Made by a program: the position numbers and the translations under genes | The notes under the pieces: model-generated | What the model saw: only the letters and a program-made list of their open reading frames with translations | Database searches by the model: none | What the model was told of the DNA's origin: nothing | In this document: positions 8,178 to 16,440 of the stretch, piece by piece | Position numbering within the stretch: the stretch's first letter is position 1 | Layout of the letters: the number at the start of each line of letters is the position of its first letter | Source: Aurantimonas coralicida | Lineage (GTDB): Bacteria; Pseudomonadota; Alphaproteobacteria; Rhizobiales; Rhizobiaceae | Direction: 5' to 3' | Assembly: GCA_011050685.1 (NCBI GenBank) | Contig: DRFF01000072.1 | Coordinates: 1 to 33,382, forward strand | Length of the DNA stretch: 33,382 bases

Positions 8178-8993
8178 ATGTACCAGCTCACCTACCGCCG
8201 GCCCGCCACCGTGGCGGAGGCTGTCGCCTTCTTCGCGGAAGGCGACGATTCAGCCTTCGTTTCCGGCGGACACACATTGCTGCCCACCCTCAAGGGCCGG
8301 CTGGCCGCGCCCGACGCGCTGATCGACCTGCGCCGACTGGCCGAGCTGAAGGGAATCAGGCGCAGTGCGGACAGCCTCACCATCGGAGCGGGCGAGTTTC
8401 ACGCCGCCGTCGCGGCCTCTACCGATGTCGCGTCCGCCATCCCGGCTCTTGCTGGCCTCGCCCGCTCGATCGGCGATATCCACGTTCGCAATTTCGGAAC
8501 GCTTGGCGGCTCGATCGCTAACAACGATCCCGCTGCCGACTACCCCAGTGCGGTTCTGGCGCTGGACGCGGTGGTCCATACGGATCGCCGCCAGATCGCC
8601 GCCGAAGACTTTTTCGCCGGCTTTTTTACGACCGCGCTGGAGGACGGCGAACTTGTCGTCGCCGTGTCGTTTCCTACCGACGCGGAGTGTGGTTACGCCA
8701 AATTCCGTAATCCGGCATCGCGCTATGCGATGGCGGGCGTCTTCGTCGCGCGGTTTCAGGATCGGGTTCGAGTCGCCGTGACCGGTGCCGGCAATGAGGG
8801 CGTCTTCCGCTGGCCGGAAGCCGAGGAGCGGCTGGCGCGCAATTTCGCGGCCTCGGAAGTCTCAACGCTCTCCTTGCCCCCCGAGGGGATGATCGGCGAC
8901 ATGCATGGAACCGCTGAATATCGGGCCCATCTCGCCGCCGTCATGCTGGTCAGGGCGGTGGAAAACATGGGCCGCGCCGTCGTTACCCCCTGA
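8178..8993 (+). CDS. FAD-binding subunit of Mo-hydroxylase (CoxM type)
   Basis: This 271-residue medium subunit carries FAD and hands electrons to the final acceptor. The two FAD-contact stretches of the family are present: VSGGHTLLPTLKGRL near residue 28 and TLGGSIANNDPAADYP near residue 112. The C-terminal CO_deh_flav_C domain is recognisable though short. The ATG at 8178 is preceded by GAGGTCCGAGGGAC. It lies 16 bp after the iron-sulfur gene and completes the L-NMT1-S-M operon. It converges with ubiX, with two bases between the stop codons. Confidence 0.93.
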   Translation: MYQLTYRRPATVAEAVAFFAEGDDSAFVSGGHTLLPTLKGRLAAPDALIDLRRLAELKGIRRSADSLTIGAGEFHAAVAASTDVASAIPALAGLARSIGDIHVRNFGTLGGSIANNDPAADYPSAVLALDAVVHTDRRQIAAEDFFAGFFTTALEDGELVVAVSFPTDAECGYAKFRNPASRYAMAGVFVARFQDRVRVAVTGAGNEGVFRWPEAEERLARNFAASEVSTLSLPPEGMIGDMHGTAEYRAHLAAVMLVRAVENMGRAVVTP

Positions 8994-8995
8994 CG

Positions 8996-9622
8996 TCAGT
9001 CCGATTCGTCTAGCGATCGGATCGTCGCTTCGCCCTGCTCGATTTCCTTCACGCCCTCGGTCCAGCGTTTGACGATCGGAAGGTCTATGTCGAACAGGTC
9101 GAGGCTGCGGCCGACCGTCTGGTCCACCATGTCCTGGATCGTCTGCGGACGCGCGTACATGGCCGGAACCGGCGGCATGACGATCGCGCCGTTGTGATTG
9201 GCCTGCGCCATCAGGTCGATATGGCCGGCGTGAAGTGGGGTCTCCCTAAAAAGAAGCACAACCCGCCGACGTTCCTTCAGACAGACGTCCGCCGCCCGGA
9301 CGACCAGATCGTCACTACGGCAATGAGCGATGCCGCTCAGCGTCTTCACGGAGCACGGTGCGATCAGCATGCCGATCGTGCGGAACGAACCCGAGGCGAT
9401 CGAGGCGCCGATGTCACGGTGGCTGTAGACCTGATCCGCGAGTCCCTTGATGTCATCGAGACTCCGGTCCGTCTCGGCCAGGGAGGTCCGGGCCGCGGCG
9501 GGAGAAATCACGACATGGGTCTCGATCGACTCGACCTGGCGCAGCAGTTCGAGCGCCCGAATGCCGTAGATTGTCCCGGATGCTCCGGTGAGGGCGATGA
9601 TGAGCCGGCGTTTTCCTGCCAC
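8996..9622 (-). CDS. ubiX: UbiX-type flavin prenyltransferase
   Basis: The 208-residue enzyme joins a dimethylallyl group to reduced FMN, making the prenylated FMN used by UbiD enzymes. Family marks are TGASG at about residues 12-16 (flavin phosphate binding), PCSVKTLSGIAHCRSDDL, the KERRRVVLLFRETPLH block and MPPVPAMY. Length is normal. It starts with GTG at 9622, with AAGGA about 9 bases upstream. It ends the minus-strand set that begins with the flavin reductase, which could supply reduced flavin. It is apart from the ubiD-like gene but inside the same putative regulon, so it likely serves that enzyme rather than ubiquinone synthesis. Confidence 0.93.
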   Translation of the reverse strand: MAGKRRLIIALTGASGTIYGIRALELLRQVESIETHVVISPAAARTSLAETDRSLDDIKGLADQVYSHRDIGASIASGSFRTIGMLIAPCSVKTLSGIAHCRSDDLVVRAADVCLKERRRVVLLFRETPLHAGHIDLMAQANHNGAIVMPPVPAMYARPQTIQDMVDQTVGRSLDLFDIDLPIVKRWTEGVKEIEQGEATIRSLDESD

Positions 9623-9715
9623 GCAGTTTGTCCTTTTTTATCCAAGCTTTCGCCGCGTCGCCGTCCGGGCGATCCAGTCCCGTCCGCAGGGGTGTACCCG
9701 GGCCAGGTGACTGTC

Positions 9716-10249
9716 TCAATCCGGGGTGGTGAGCGTGGCGAGAAGCGCGCGTATGGCCGGTACCGAAGGGTCCGCGCCGAGGTGCCCGAGAAGGGCGGCA
9801 AGATTGGCCGCCGCCAAGGCGCCGTCCCCGCCGGCGCCCCCGGTCCATCCTCGCTGCTCGGCGAGATCGGCCAATGCCGCCAGTTCCATTCGCTCCGCAT
9901 CGAGTTCGGCGGATTTGATCTGCTGCCGCAGTTTTTCGGACGCGCCGGACGGCGCCCTCAAAGGGTCGGACTTCAATCGTCTGCGCGCCGCGCGCAGGGG
10001 CTGGACGATTCCCGCGTGCCAGGTACCGATCTCGGCCTGGATCAGCGAAAGCTCGGCTTCGCCGACCCCGCAACCGTGTTCGACCCCTATCCAAACGACG
10101 AAAAGAGCGACCGGTACGTCCACGCCGTGTCGATCCTGGAGGGTGAGGCAAGCCTCCGAGACACCGCCGCGACCGTACAGCGTGACCGCGAAACGCCAGA
10201 GCGAATCGACACTGTCCTGGATGTCGGGGGATGGTTCAGCCAAAGCCAC
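9716..10249 (-). CDS. TIGR02444/DUF2390-family protein
   Basis: The 177-residue protein resembles the TIGR02444 family through its opening segment, LWRFAVTLYGRGGVSEACL, and the LQDRHGVDVPVALFVVWI stretch. No biochemical role for the family is known to me. It has no signal peptide or clear membrane segment and is Ala/Leu-rich and mostly helical. GTG 10249 is preferred over TTG 10255 because AGGAG lies 6 bases before it. It lies between the flavin reductase and ubiX on the same strand, with gaps of 162 and 93 bp. Homologues often occur in core genomes, so it may be a passenger here. Confidence 0.72.
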   Translation of the reverse strand: MALAEPSPDIQDSVDSLWRFAVTLYGRGGVSEACLTLQDRHGVDVPVALFVVWIGVEHGCGVGEAELSLIQAEIGTWHAGIVQPLRAARRRLKSDPLRAPSGASEKLRQQIKSAELDAERMELAALADLAEQRGWTGGAGGDGALAAANLAALLGHLGADPSVPAIRALLATLTTPD

Positions 10250-10411
10250 GGCCAACTCCTGGTTCGGTTCCTACGCCAGCCGCCCCTCGGGCATCGGCGC
10301 GCGGCAGCTTTAGCAAACGCCATTTCGCCTGTCCTGCGTAAACGCCCGCTATCCCATCCTCGGACGTCGCGATCCACGCATGGGCTGCGGGCAGGTTGCC
10401 ATCCGGCCCTG

Positions 10412-11005
10412 TTATTCAGCCGCCTGGAGGGACTGCGGTAGCACGATGCTGGGCGCAAGGCGGACGACTTGCCGCGCCATGCATCGGAGCTGCTCGGCGA
10501 TCGTCGGATCCTGCGGCCCGTCGGATGTGAACGTGCACAGGCTGCTGTTGATCGCGACCCCCAAGGGCGTCGGCCAACCGCGAAGCGCGTGCGCGATGGA
10601 GCGCAGTGCCATCAGTGTCGTCCCCGCCGCTTGAGCGCCATAGGAGCAGGTGACGCACCCAACGGTCCGCCCGTCGAGATAGATACGGTCGTCGTCCCGC
10701 ATGTCTTCGATATAGTCGAGCGCGTTCTTGATCAGGCCGGAAAGGCTGCCGTGATAGGCAGGCGAGCCGACGATGATGCCATCCGCATTGCGGAGCGCCT
10801 CGATCAGGGCGATCGCCGCATTCGAGCGCTCCGGACGCTCGGGCGAATACATCGGCAGGAGAAGCTCCCGTCCGCTGAACATCCGCGTGCGCGCGCCAAG
10901 TTCCTCAGCGTGGAGGAGCGCATAGCGCACCGCCTGTTCGCTCGATGAACCTTCCCGCGTCGTACCGCCCAGTCCAACAATGAACGGCGCCCCGGTCGAT
11001 GCCAT
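10412..11005 (-). CDS. NADPH-dependent FMN reductase-like flavoprotein
   Basis: The 197-residue flavodoxin-fold protein belongs to the NADPH-dependent FMN reductase family. The phosphate-binding loop is GGTTREGSSSE near the N-terminus, and GSPAYHGSLSGLIKNALDYI is the conserved second flavin-contact region. It is probably cytosolic. ATG 11005 is chosen because GGAGGGAAGG lies directly before it; the ATG at 11020 is not needed. The gene diverges from the second Mo large subunit across operator copy B. It could supply reduced FMN to the luciferase-like monooxygenase at 16440, or reduced flavin for UbiX. Both roles are inferences. Confidence 0.87.
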   Translation of the reverse strand: MASTGAPFIVGLGGTTREGSSSEQAVRYALLHAEELGARTRMFSGRELLLPMYSPERPERSNAAIALIEALRNADGIIVGSPAYHGSLSGLIKNALDYIEDMRDDDRIYLDGRTVGCVTCSYGAQAAGTTLMALRSIAHALRGWPTPLGVAINSSLCTFTSDGPQDPTIAEQLRCMARQVVRLAPSIVLPQSLQAAE

Positions 11006-11179
11006 GTCCTTCCCTCCCATTCGTCGCTTTGTTGCGGCAACATATGGCCCTTGGCCGAGTCTGAGCAGACTGTAACGGACCGGTAGCTATAGCGGCAGGT
11101 TATCTCCCGTCCGACGTTTGGCGTTGCGGTAGATGCCTCACGCCGCTGGATGAGGGCGCTCACACTGGTCCGAAAGTTT

Positions 11180-11200
11180 GTATTACAGTATGACGATTCT
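11180..11200 (+). promoter_or_regulatory. Shared operator motif, copy B
   Basis: GTATTACAGTATGACG and the following bases lie in the 250-bp divergent region between the flavin reductase (start 11005) and the second Mo large subunit (start 11256). It agrees with copy A at 13 of the first 16 positions and keeps the invariant GTATGAC. It is the least similar of the five copies. Confidence 0.6.
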
Positions 11201-11255
11201 GCGCATGGGCTACGCGTGGCAAGAAGATCTCGGGCCTTTGGAATAGGATCACGGA

Positions 11256-13562
11256 ATGTCATACCGTACCGGACGCTCGCAGTTTCGTCTTGAGGACGGA
11301 CCGCTCATCCGCGGTCAGGGTCGATACGTCGGCGACCGCCGTGCCTCCGGCGAGGCCTACCTGCTGGTGGTTCGATCCCCTGTCGCCGCCGGCCGGATCA
11401 CCGAACTTGACGTGGCCGACGCGCGCCAGTCGCCGGGCGTTCTGGCGGTCCTGAGGGCGGCCGACCTTCCGCCTGAACTTGTTCCGTTCGAGCCGCGGCT
11501 GCGACATCCGGGTCCGGACGGGGCGCCGATGTTCGTCCCCCCTTATCTTCCTCTGACGGGGGGCGCTGTCCGTTATGTTGGCGATCCCGTCGTTGCGATC
11601 GTTGCCGACACGCCAGCGGCCGCAGAAGCTGCCGGCGAACTGGTGCGGCTGGAGATCGCGGAGACGGAATCCGTCGTCGACCCGGACGCGGCCTTGGCAA
11701 AGCAAGCGCCGCTCGTCTGGTCGGAAAGTGCCGGCAACCTCGCCTTCCGCTTTGAGCGGGGCGACCGTCCCGCTGTCGAGGCCAGCATTGCCAAGGCGGC
11801 GCACCGTATCAGTCAGCGTCTGGAGATCAGCCGCGTCATCGCCGCTCCGATCGAAACCCGTAGCGCGCTCGCCGAGTACGATCCGGCGAGCGGGCGCTAC
11901 AGCTTGGCGGTCGGCACGCAGTCGCCGCACCGGATGGCCGAGGCGCTGTCTATTGCCATGGGCGTGTCGCTAGACCGGCTCCGCGTTGCCAGCGAGGACA
12001 CCGGCGGCGCCTTCGGCATGAAGAACTCGCCCTATCCCGAATATGTGCTTGCCCTTCTCGCGGCTCGTCTCGTTGGTCGGCCCGTGCGCTGGGATTCGAC
12101 ACGGGTTGAGTCCTTCATGGCGGACAGCCATTCGCGCGAGCAGGTGGTCGATGTGACCCTAGGGGTTGACCAAGATGGCCGCTTCCTGGCGCTTGACGTT
12201 CGATCCCGTGCCAGTCTGGGCGCTTATCTCGGGCCCATGTCGACGCATCCGATGACCGCGAATATCGGGGGCCTCGCCGGCGTCTACAGGACACCCGCCA
12301 TCGCCGTCACGGTCGAGGGTGTCTTCACCAACACGCAGAACATGGCCCCTTACCGCGGTGCTGGTCGCCCGGAGGCGACCTATTTGATCGAGCGGATGGT
12401 CGACCTGGCGGCACACCATCTCGGCCTCGATGCAGCGGAGATCCGCCGCCGCAACATGGTGACGCCGCAGCAGATGCCGTACCGGACGCCACTGGGCTTG
12501 ACCTATGACTGCGGTGACTTTCCCGCAGTCCTCCAGCGCGCGCTCGACCAAGCAGACTGGGAGGGCTTTCCGACACGCCGCGCGGACTCCGCGGCCCGCG
12601 GACAATTGCGAGGTATCGGACTATCGAATCCGATCGAAATCGCTGGCGGCCCGCCTGGCAATCCGATGCCGGAATTCGCGCGGATCGAGGTGGATGAGGC
12701 CGGCGACCTCGTCGTGCGGCTCGGCTCCGGCGATACCGGGCAGGGACACCGGACGACATTCGCCCACATGCTCGCGGATCGACTTGGAGTCGCGCCCGAC
12801 TCCATCCGGTTCCTGAGCGGCGATACGGATCTCGTGCCTCGGGGTACGGGCACCTTCGGATCGCGCACCAGTTCGGCCGCCGGCACGGCGTTATACCGCG
12901 CTACGGACGAGATACTGGAAAAGGCGTTGCTGCGCGCGGCCTCCCGGCTTGAGGTGGCCGCCGACGACATCGAGTTTGTCGACGGCAGCTTCCGCGTCGT
13001 CGGAACCGACCGAAGCATAAGCTTCCCGGATGTGGCGAAAGGACCGGGAGAACCGCTTTCTGCGGAGAACTTCACGTCCACCGAGGGCGCCACCTACCCC
13101 AATGGATGCCATGTTTGCGAGGTGGAGATCGATACGGAAACAGGCGTGACGAGGATTGTCTCCTACCTCGTTGTCGACGATGTCGGCACAGTGCTCAATC
13201 ACGCGTTGGTCAAGGGGCAAATCCACGGAGGGGTCGCGCAGGGCGTCGGCCAGGCGCTGATGGAGCGGATGGTCTATTCGCCGGAGTCCGGGCAGCTCCT
13301 GACGGCGTCCTTCATGGACTATGCGATGCCGCGCGCCGACGATTTCCCGGCGCTGGATGTCACCTCCCATCCGGTGCCGACGGCGACAAATCCGCTTGGC
13401 GCGAAGGGCGTCGGCGAGGCGGGCGTCGTCGGCGCGCTACCGGCGGTCATCAATGCGGTCTGCAACGCTCTGGCCCCGCTCGGCATCGCCCATATCGACA
13501 TGCCGGCGACGCCGGATCGGGTATGGCACGCCATTCAGGCGGCCAAGCGCACCGCCTCCTAA
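11256..13562 (+). CDS. Second, solitary Mo-hydroxylase large subunit
   Basis: The 768-residue protein is a second xanthine dehydrogenase/CoxL-family catalytic subunit. The hammerhead domain begins at LEDGPLIRGQGRYVGD. The Mo-domain motifs are PYRGAGR (365-371, the loop form of ordinary form-II enzymes), GSGDTGQGHRTTFAHM, GTFGSRTSS and catalytic Glu721 in KGVGEAG. It differs clearly from the first large subunit, so it is not a recent duplicate. No iron-sulfur or FAD subunit gene accompanies it; the next gene is LysR on the opposite strand. It may share the subunits at 7679 and 8178. It probably hydroxylates a second intermediate or related substrate. The ATG at 11256 follows operator copy B by 56 bp. 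Confidence 0.9.
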   Translation: MSYRTGRSQFRLEDGPLIRGQGRYVGDRRASGEAYLLVVRSPVAAGRITELDVADARQSPGVLAVLRAADLPPELVPFEPRLRHPGPDGAPMFVPPYLPLTGGAVRYVGDPVVAIVADTPAAAEAAGELVRLEIAETESVVDPDAALAKQAPLVWSESAGNLAFRFERGDRPAVEASIAKAAHRISQRLEISRVIAAPIETRSALAEYDPASGRYSLAVGTQSPHRMAEALSIAMGVSLDRLRVASEDTGGAFGMKNSPYPEYVLALLAARLVGRPVRWDSTRVESFMADSHSREQVVDVTLGVDQDGRFLALDVRSRASLGAYLGPMSTHPMTANIGGLAGVYRTPAIAVTVEGVFTNTQNMAPYRGAGRPEATYLIERMVDLAAHHLGLDAAEIRRRNMVTPQQMPYRTPLGLTYDCGDFPAVLQRALDQADWEGFPTRRADSAARGQLRGIGLSNPIEIAGGPPGNPMPEFARIEVDEAGDLVVRLGSGDTGQGHRTTFAHMLADRLGVAPDSIRFLSGDTDLVPRGTGTFGSRTSSAAGTALYRATDEILEKALLRAASRLEVAADDIEFVDGSFRVVGTDRSISFPDVAKGPGEPLSAENFTSTEGATYPNGCHVCEVEIDTETGVTRIVSYLVVDDVGTVLNHALVKGQIHGGVAQGVGQALMERMVYSPESGQLLTASFMDYAMPRADDFPALDVTSHPVPTATNPLGAKGVGEAGVVGALPAVINAVCNALAPLGIAHIDMPATPDRVWHAIQAAKRTAS

Positions 13563-13569
13563 CGCGGGA

Positions 13570-14481
13570 TCAAAGATGGTCGAATTGCTTGGCGACCTGG
13601 CGGAAGTCGCGGGCGAGACGCGCGGCTAGCGGCGTCAGCGGCACTCCGGCGCGCGAGACCAGCGATACGACGGTCCGTGGTGCCGGCTCGGCCAATGTCA
13701 GGCCGATCATCCGGCCTTGGATCAGCGGGTGCTGCAGGATGCTTATCGGCAAGGCGGCGACGAGATCGGAATGCGGCACCACATCGAGAATCGTCGGAAA
13801 TGATTCGCATGTGAGGGCGACGGTCGGTGACGGCAGCGAATGGCGTGCGAACTGATCCTCTATCAGCGTCATGAAGGCCGGTTGCTCGTTTGTGAACAAC
13901 CATTTTGCGTCGGCGAGCTCGGTGAGAGAGCGTGCCCCCGCCAAGGGATGGCCTCGGCGCACGATAGGGACGATGCGGTTCTCGAACAGTGGCTCGACGG
14001 TCAGTTCGTGCGAGACCGAGTGCGGTGAAATCCCGCCGACGGCAAAGTCGAATTCACCCTGCCGCACGCCGCTGATGAGGCGGTCGAGAAGGCCGTCCAT
14101 GACCCGAACGTGGACGCCGGGATTGCCTTTCCAGAATCGCTCGAGCGAGCGTGAGGCCATCAGCATGGCCGCGATCGCCGAGAGGCCAACAGAGACGCGC
14201 CCACCTTTGACGCCGAGCATCTGCTCGATCTCTTCATGGGCACGTTCGAACTCGCTGCTGATGGCGCGGGCCCGGCAAAGGAAGGCGCGACCATATTCGG
14301 TCACAACGCTGCCTTGTGACGAGCGAGTGAGAAGCGGCGCGCTCAACAGCGCCTCCAACTCCTGAATGGTCTTGGAGAGCGCCGGCTGTGAAACCCCCAG
14401 TCGCAGCGCGGCGGTGCGAATGCTGCCGGTCTCGGCAACCGCAAGAAAAGCACGTACATGGCGCAGCTGCATCGCCGTCAT
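13570..14481 (-). CDS. LysR-family transcriptional regulator
   Basis: The 303-residue regulator has the N-terminal winged helix at about residues 4-63 (LRHVRAFLAVAETGSIRTAA, then LGVSQPALSKTIQELE) and a periplasmic-binding-protein-like effector domain from about residue 95. Its length is typical. ATG 14481 is taken, though the ATG three codons later is equally possible; no strong ribosome site separates them. It starts 15 bp after the esterase stop on the same strand and so is likely cotranscribed with it. This adds a second, ligand-responsive regulator to the cluster besides GntR. Its target sites were not identified. Confidence 0.92.
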   Translation of the reverse strand: MTAMQLRHVRAFLAVAETGSIRTAALRLGVSQPALSKTIQELEALLSAPLLTRSSQGSVVTEYGRAFLCRARAISSEFERAHEEIEQMLGVKGGRVSVGLSAIAAMLMASRSLERFWKGNPGVHVRVMDGLLDRLISGVRQGEFDFAVGGISPHSVSHELTVEPLFENRIVPIVRRGHPLAGARSLTELADAKWLFTNEQPAFMTLIEDQFARHSLPSPTVALTCESFPTILDVVPHSDLVAALPISILQHPLIQGRMIGLTLAEPAPRTVVSLVSRAGVPLTPLAARLARDFRQVAKQFDHL

Positions 14482-14496
14482 CGATCGGTCCCGTGG

Positions 14497-15366
14497 TTAC
14501 AGTCGTGCTGCAAGGAAGCGCTCCAGTCGGCGTGCGAAAAAGCCCGAGAAACTGCCGGGTTCATCCAGTGGCTCCGACAGCCAGTAATGACCGGCGCCCG
14601 CAACCGGGACCGCGCGCACGAACTGGCCGGCCTGCTTAAGGGCGAGGAGGAATGCCTCGCTCTGGGTCGCTGGCTCGACGACATCGTCATGCGTGCCCCA
14701 GGACAGGAGGAAGGCGGTCTCCTTGCGGCGCGACGTGACATACGACAGCGGCGAGGCATCGAAATAGAGCTGCCGGTCTGCTGTAAGCCGCTCCCCGAGA
14801 AATCGTTCGACGATGTGATCGTCGAACCGGACCCGCTGGTCGTGCTGCCATTGCGCGGCCAGGTCGAAGATCCCGTAGACGGCGATCGCGGCCTTGACCG
14901 TGCTCGGCCATTCTTCCAGCGCGCTGTTCGGGCGGGTGTCCGTGAACGACGGTCGGTCTCCGGCCAGCGCCGCCAGACAAGCCAGGTGGCCGCCCGAAGA
15001 TTCCCCCAGCAGGGCTAGCCGCTCGGGGACGACGGCATACTCCTCCGCCCGCGCACGCAGAAATTGGAGCGCTGCGCGAATGTCGTGAACGGCAGCTGGA
15101 TAGGAGGCCGCTTGCGCGTCGGCCAGCCGATATGATGGCGCGAAAACCACATAGCCGCGCGCCGCCAACCAAGGACCGAGATAGGCGAAGGCATCCTTGG
15201 GTGCCAAGCGCCAACCGCCGCCGTGGACAGCGACGATCGCTGGAAACGGGCCTGGTCCCGATGGCCTGTACAGGGTGCCGGACAGCTGCCGATCACCCCG
15301 GTCGACGAAAACGATCTGATCGGCTGTTGAGGCGAGGACGCGTGAACCCTTGCTCGATATATCCAC
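14497..15366 (-). CDS. Alpha/beta hydrolase, esterase/lipase type with HGGGW
   Basis: The 289-residue protein is a hormone-sensitive-lipase-like esterase. HGGGW at 48-52 forms the oxyanion hole. Nucleophile Ser123 sits in GESSGG. An acid residue lies in SWGTHDDVVEP, and the catalytic His is in GAGHYW near residue 261. There is no signal peptide, so it acts in the cytosol, probably hydrolysing an ester, lactone or amide. The ATG at 15366 lies only 27 bp from operator copy C. It heads a two-gene unit with the LysR gene. The same family includes amidases and kynurenine formamidase-like enzymes, so deformylation is also possible. Confidence 0.87.
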   Translation of the reverse strand: MDISSKGSRVLASTADQIVFVDRGDRQLSGTLYRPSGPGPFPAIVAVHGGGWRLAPKDAFAYLGPWLAARGYVVFAPSYRLADAQAASYPAAVHDIRAALQFLRARAEEYAVVPERLALLGESSGGHLACLAALAGDRPSFTDTRPNSALEEWPSTVKAAIAVYGIFDLAAQWQHDQRVRFDDHIVERFLGERLTADRQLYFDASPLSYVTSRRKETAFLLSWGTHDDVVEPATQSEAFLLALKQAGQFVRAVPVAGAGHYWLSEPLDEPGSFSGFFARRLERFLAARL

Positions 15367-15392
15367 GCTACAGCCCCCATTTCTGTGTGTTT

Positions 15393-15413
15393 ATCCTAAT
15401 GTATGACGGTATA
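15393..15413 (+). promoter_or_regulatory. Shared operator motif, copy C
   Basis: TAATGTATGACGGTAT (15397-15412) is the conserved part, in the 267-bp divergent region between the esterase (start 15366) and the hydrolase/monooxygenase operon (start 15634). The GTATGAC core and the preceding TAAT match the other copies. The site abuts the minus-strand start, as expected for a repressor site. Confidence 0.65.
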
Positions 15414-15633
15414 ATGGGATCAATTGTGACCTTGTAAGCGATTTCTGTATGGGGCGGTACTCTGTGGAACGAAGGGGATCGCAGGGCAAAAAGGTCGGAA
15501 TCTGAAGCGATCAACGACCACGAGCTATAATGGGTAGCTATCACGATAGGGAATTTTATGTCTGCCGCCCCCTCATCATCTTTGTCAGGGTGGCGGTATT
15601 GCAGAAACGTTGAGCGTGGGAGGGCGTTGAAGC

Positions 15634-16440
15634 GTGATGAAACAAATAATCCGGTTGGGGGAACTGGATCTCGAATGTCACGAGTTCGGTGACGGCGAGC
15701 CACTGCTGCTTCTTCATGGAGGCCGTGGATTTTTCCCTGACGAGGAGGCGGTGGCGCTTCTTTCCGCAGGGCGGCGGCTGATCGTTCCCTCTCATCCCGG
15801 TTTCGGCAATTCCTCGCTCCCCGACTGGCTCGACAGCGTCACGGACATTGCTCATGTCCATCTCGGTCTGCTCGACAGTCTCGGCATTCACCGGATCGAT
15901 GTGGTCGGATGCTCGATCGGCGGCTGGATCGCAGCCGAGATCGGGACAATGGCCCCGGAGCGTATCAAGCGCCTGGTCATGGCCGCGCCGGTAGGCGTCA
16001 AGGTCGGCAGCGTCGACCGCCTCGACGTCCCCGATATCTTCGCGATGTCGCAGGACGATCTGGCGGACCTCTTCTATCACGACTCCGGAGCCGCGCATCG
16101 AGACCCGGCCGATCTCTCCGACGAACAGCTCAGGATCATGCTGGGCAATCGTGAGACGCTGACGTTGATCAGCTGGGAGCCCTACATGCACAATCCCAAG
16201 CTGAAGCATCTTCTCCACCGTCTCCATGCTCCCACGCTGTTCCTGCGCGGTTCCAGCGACGGCTTCGTCTCGGCCGACTATCTCGAAGCCTACGCGCGTC
16301 TGCTCCCCAATGCGTCGACCGAGACGCTTCCCGATGTCGGCCATGATCTTCTGGGCGAGCGACCCGCGGCGTTCGTTGCACGCGTAAAGGCCTTTCTGTC
16401 CGAGGCCACGCAGCCGCAAGCGAAGCTGGAGAACGCCTGA
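15634..16440 (+). CDS. Alpha/beta hydrolase, first gene of monooxygenase operon
   Basis: The 268-residue hydrolase has the classic fold: LLLLHGG (oxyanion region, about 24-30), SHPGFGNSS, and nucleophile Ser94 in VGCSIGGW. An Asp in RGSSDGFV and a His in DVGHDLL complete the triad. It resembles ring-fission-product and enol-lactone hydrolases. The start is GTG 15634 or the adjacent ATG 15637; GGGAGGG lies about ten bases before the GTG. Its stop overlaps the monooxygenase start (TGATG), so the two are translationally coupled and likely act in sequence. That pairing suggests it hydrolyses the monooxygenase product, as N-formyl or carbamate hydrolases do in N-heterocycle pathways. This is an inference. 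Confidence 0.86.
   Translation: MMKQIIRLGELDLECHEFGDGEPLLLLHGGRGFFPDEEAVALLSAGRRLIVPSHPGFGNSSLPDWLDSVTDIAHVHLGLLDSLGIHRIDVVGCSIGGWIAAEIGTMAPERIKRLVMAAPVGVKVGSVDRLDVPDIFAMSQDDLADLFYHDSGAAHRDPADLSDEQLRIMLGNRETLTLISWEPYMHNPKLKHLLHRLHAPTLFLRGSSDGFVSADYLEAYARLLPNASTETLPDVGHDLLGERPAAFVARVKAFLSEATQPQAKLENA

Noticed and set aside
4250-8993. Aerobic CO dehydrogenase (coxL, coxS, coxM)
   Set aside because: The large subunit lacks the AYxCSFR loop of true CO dehydrogenase, no maturation genes (coxD to coxG) are present, and the context is catabolic.
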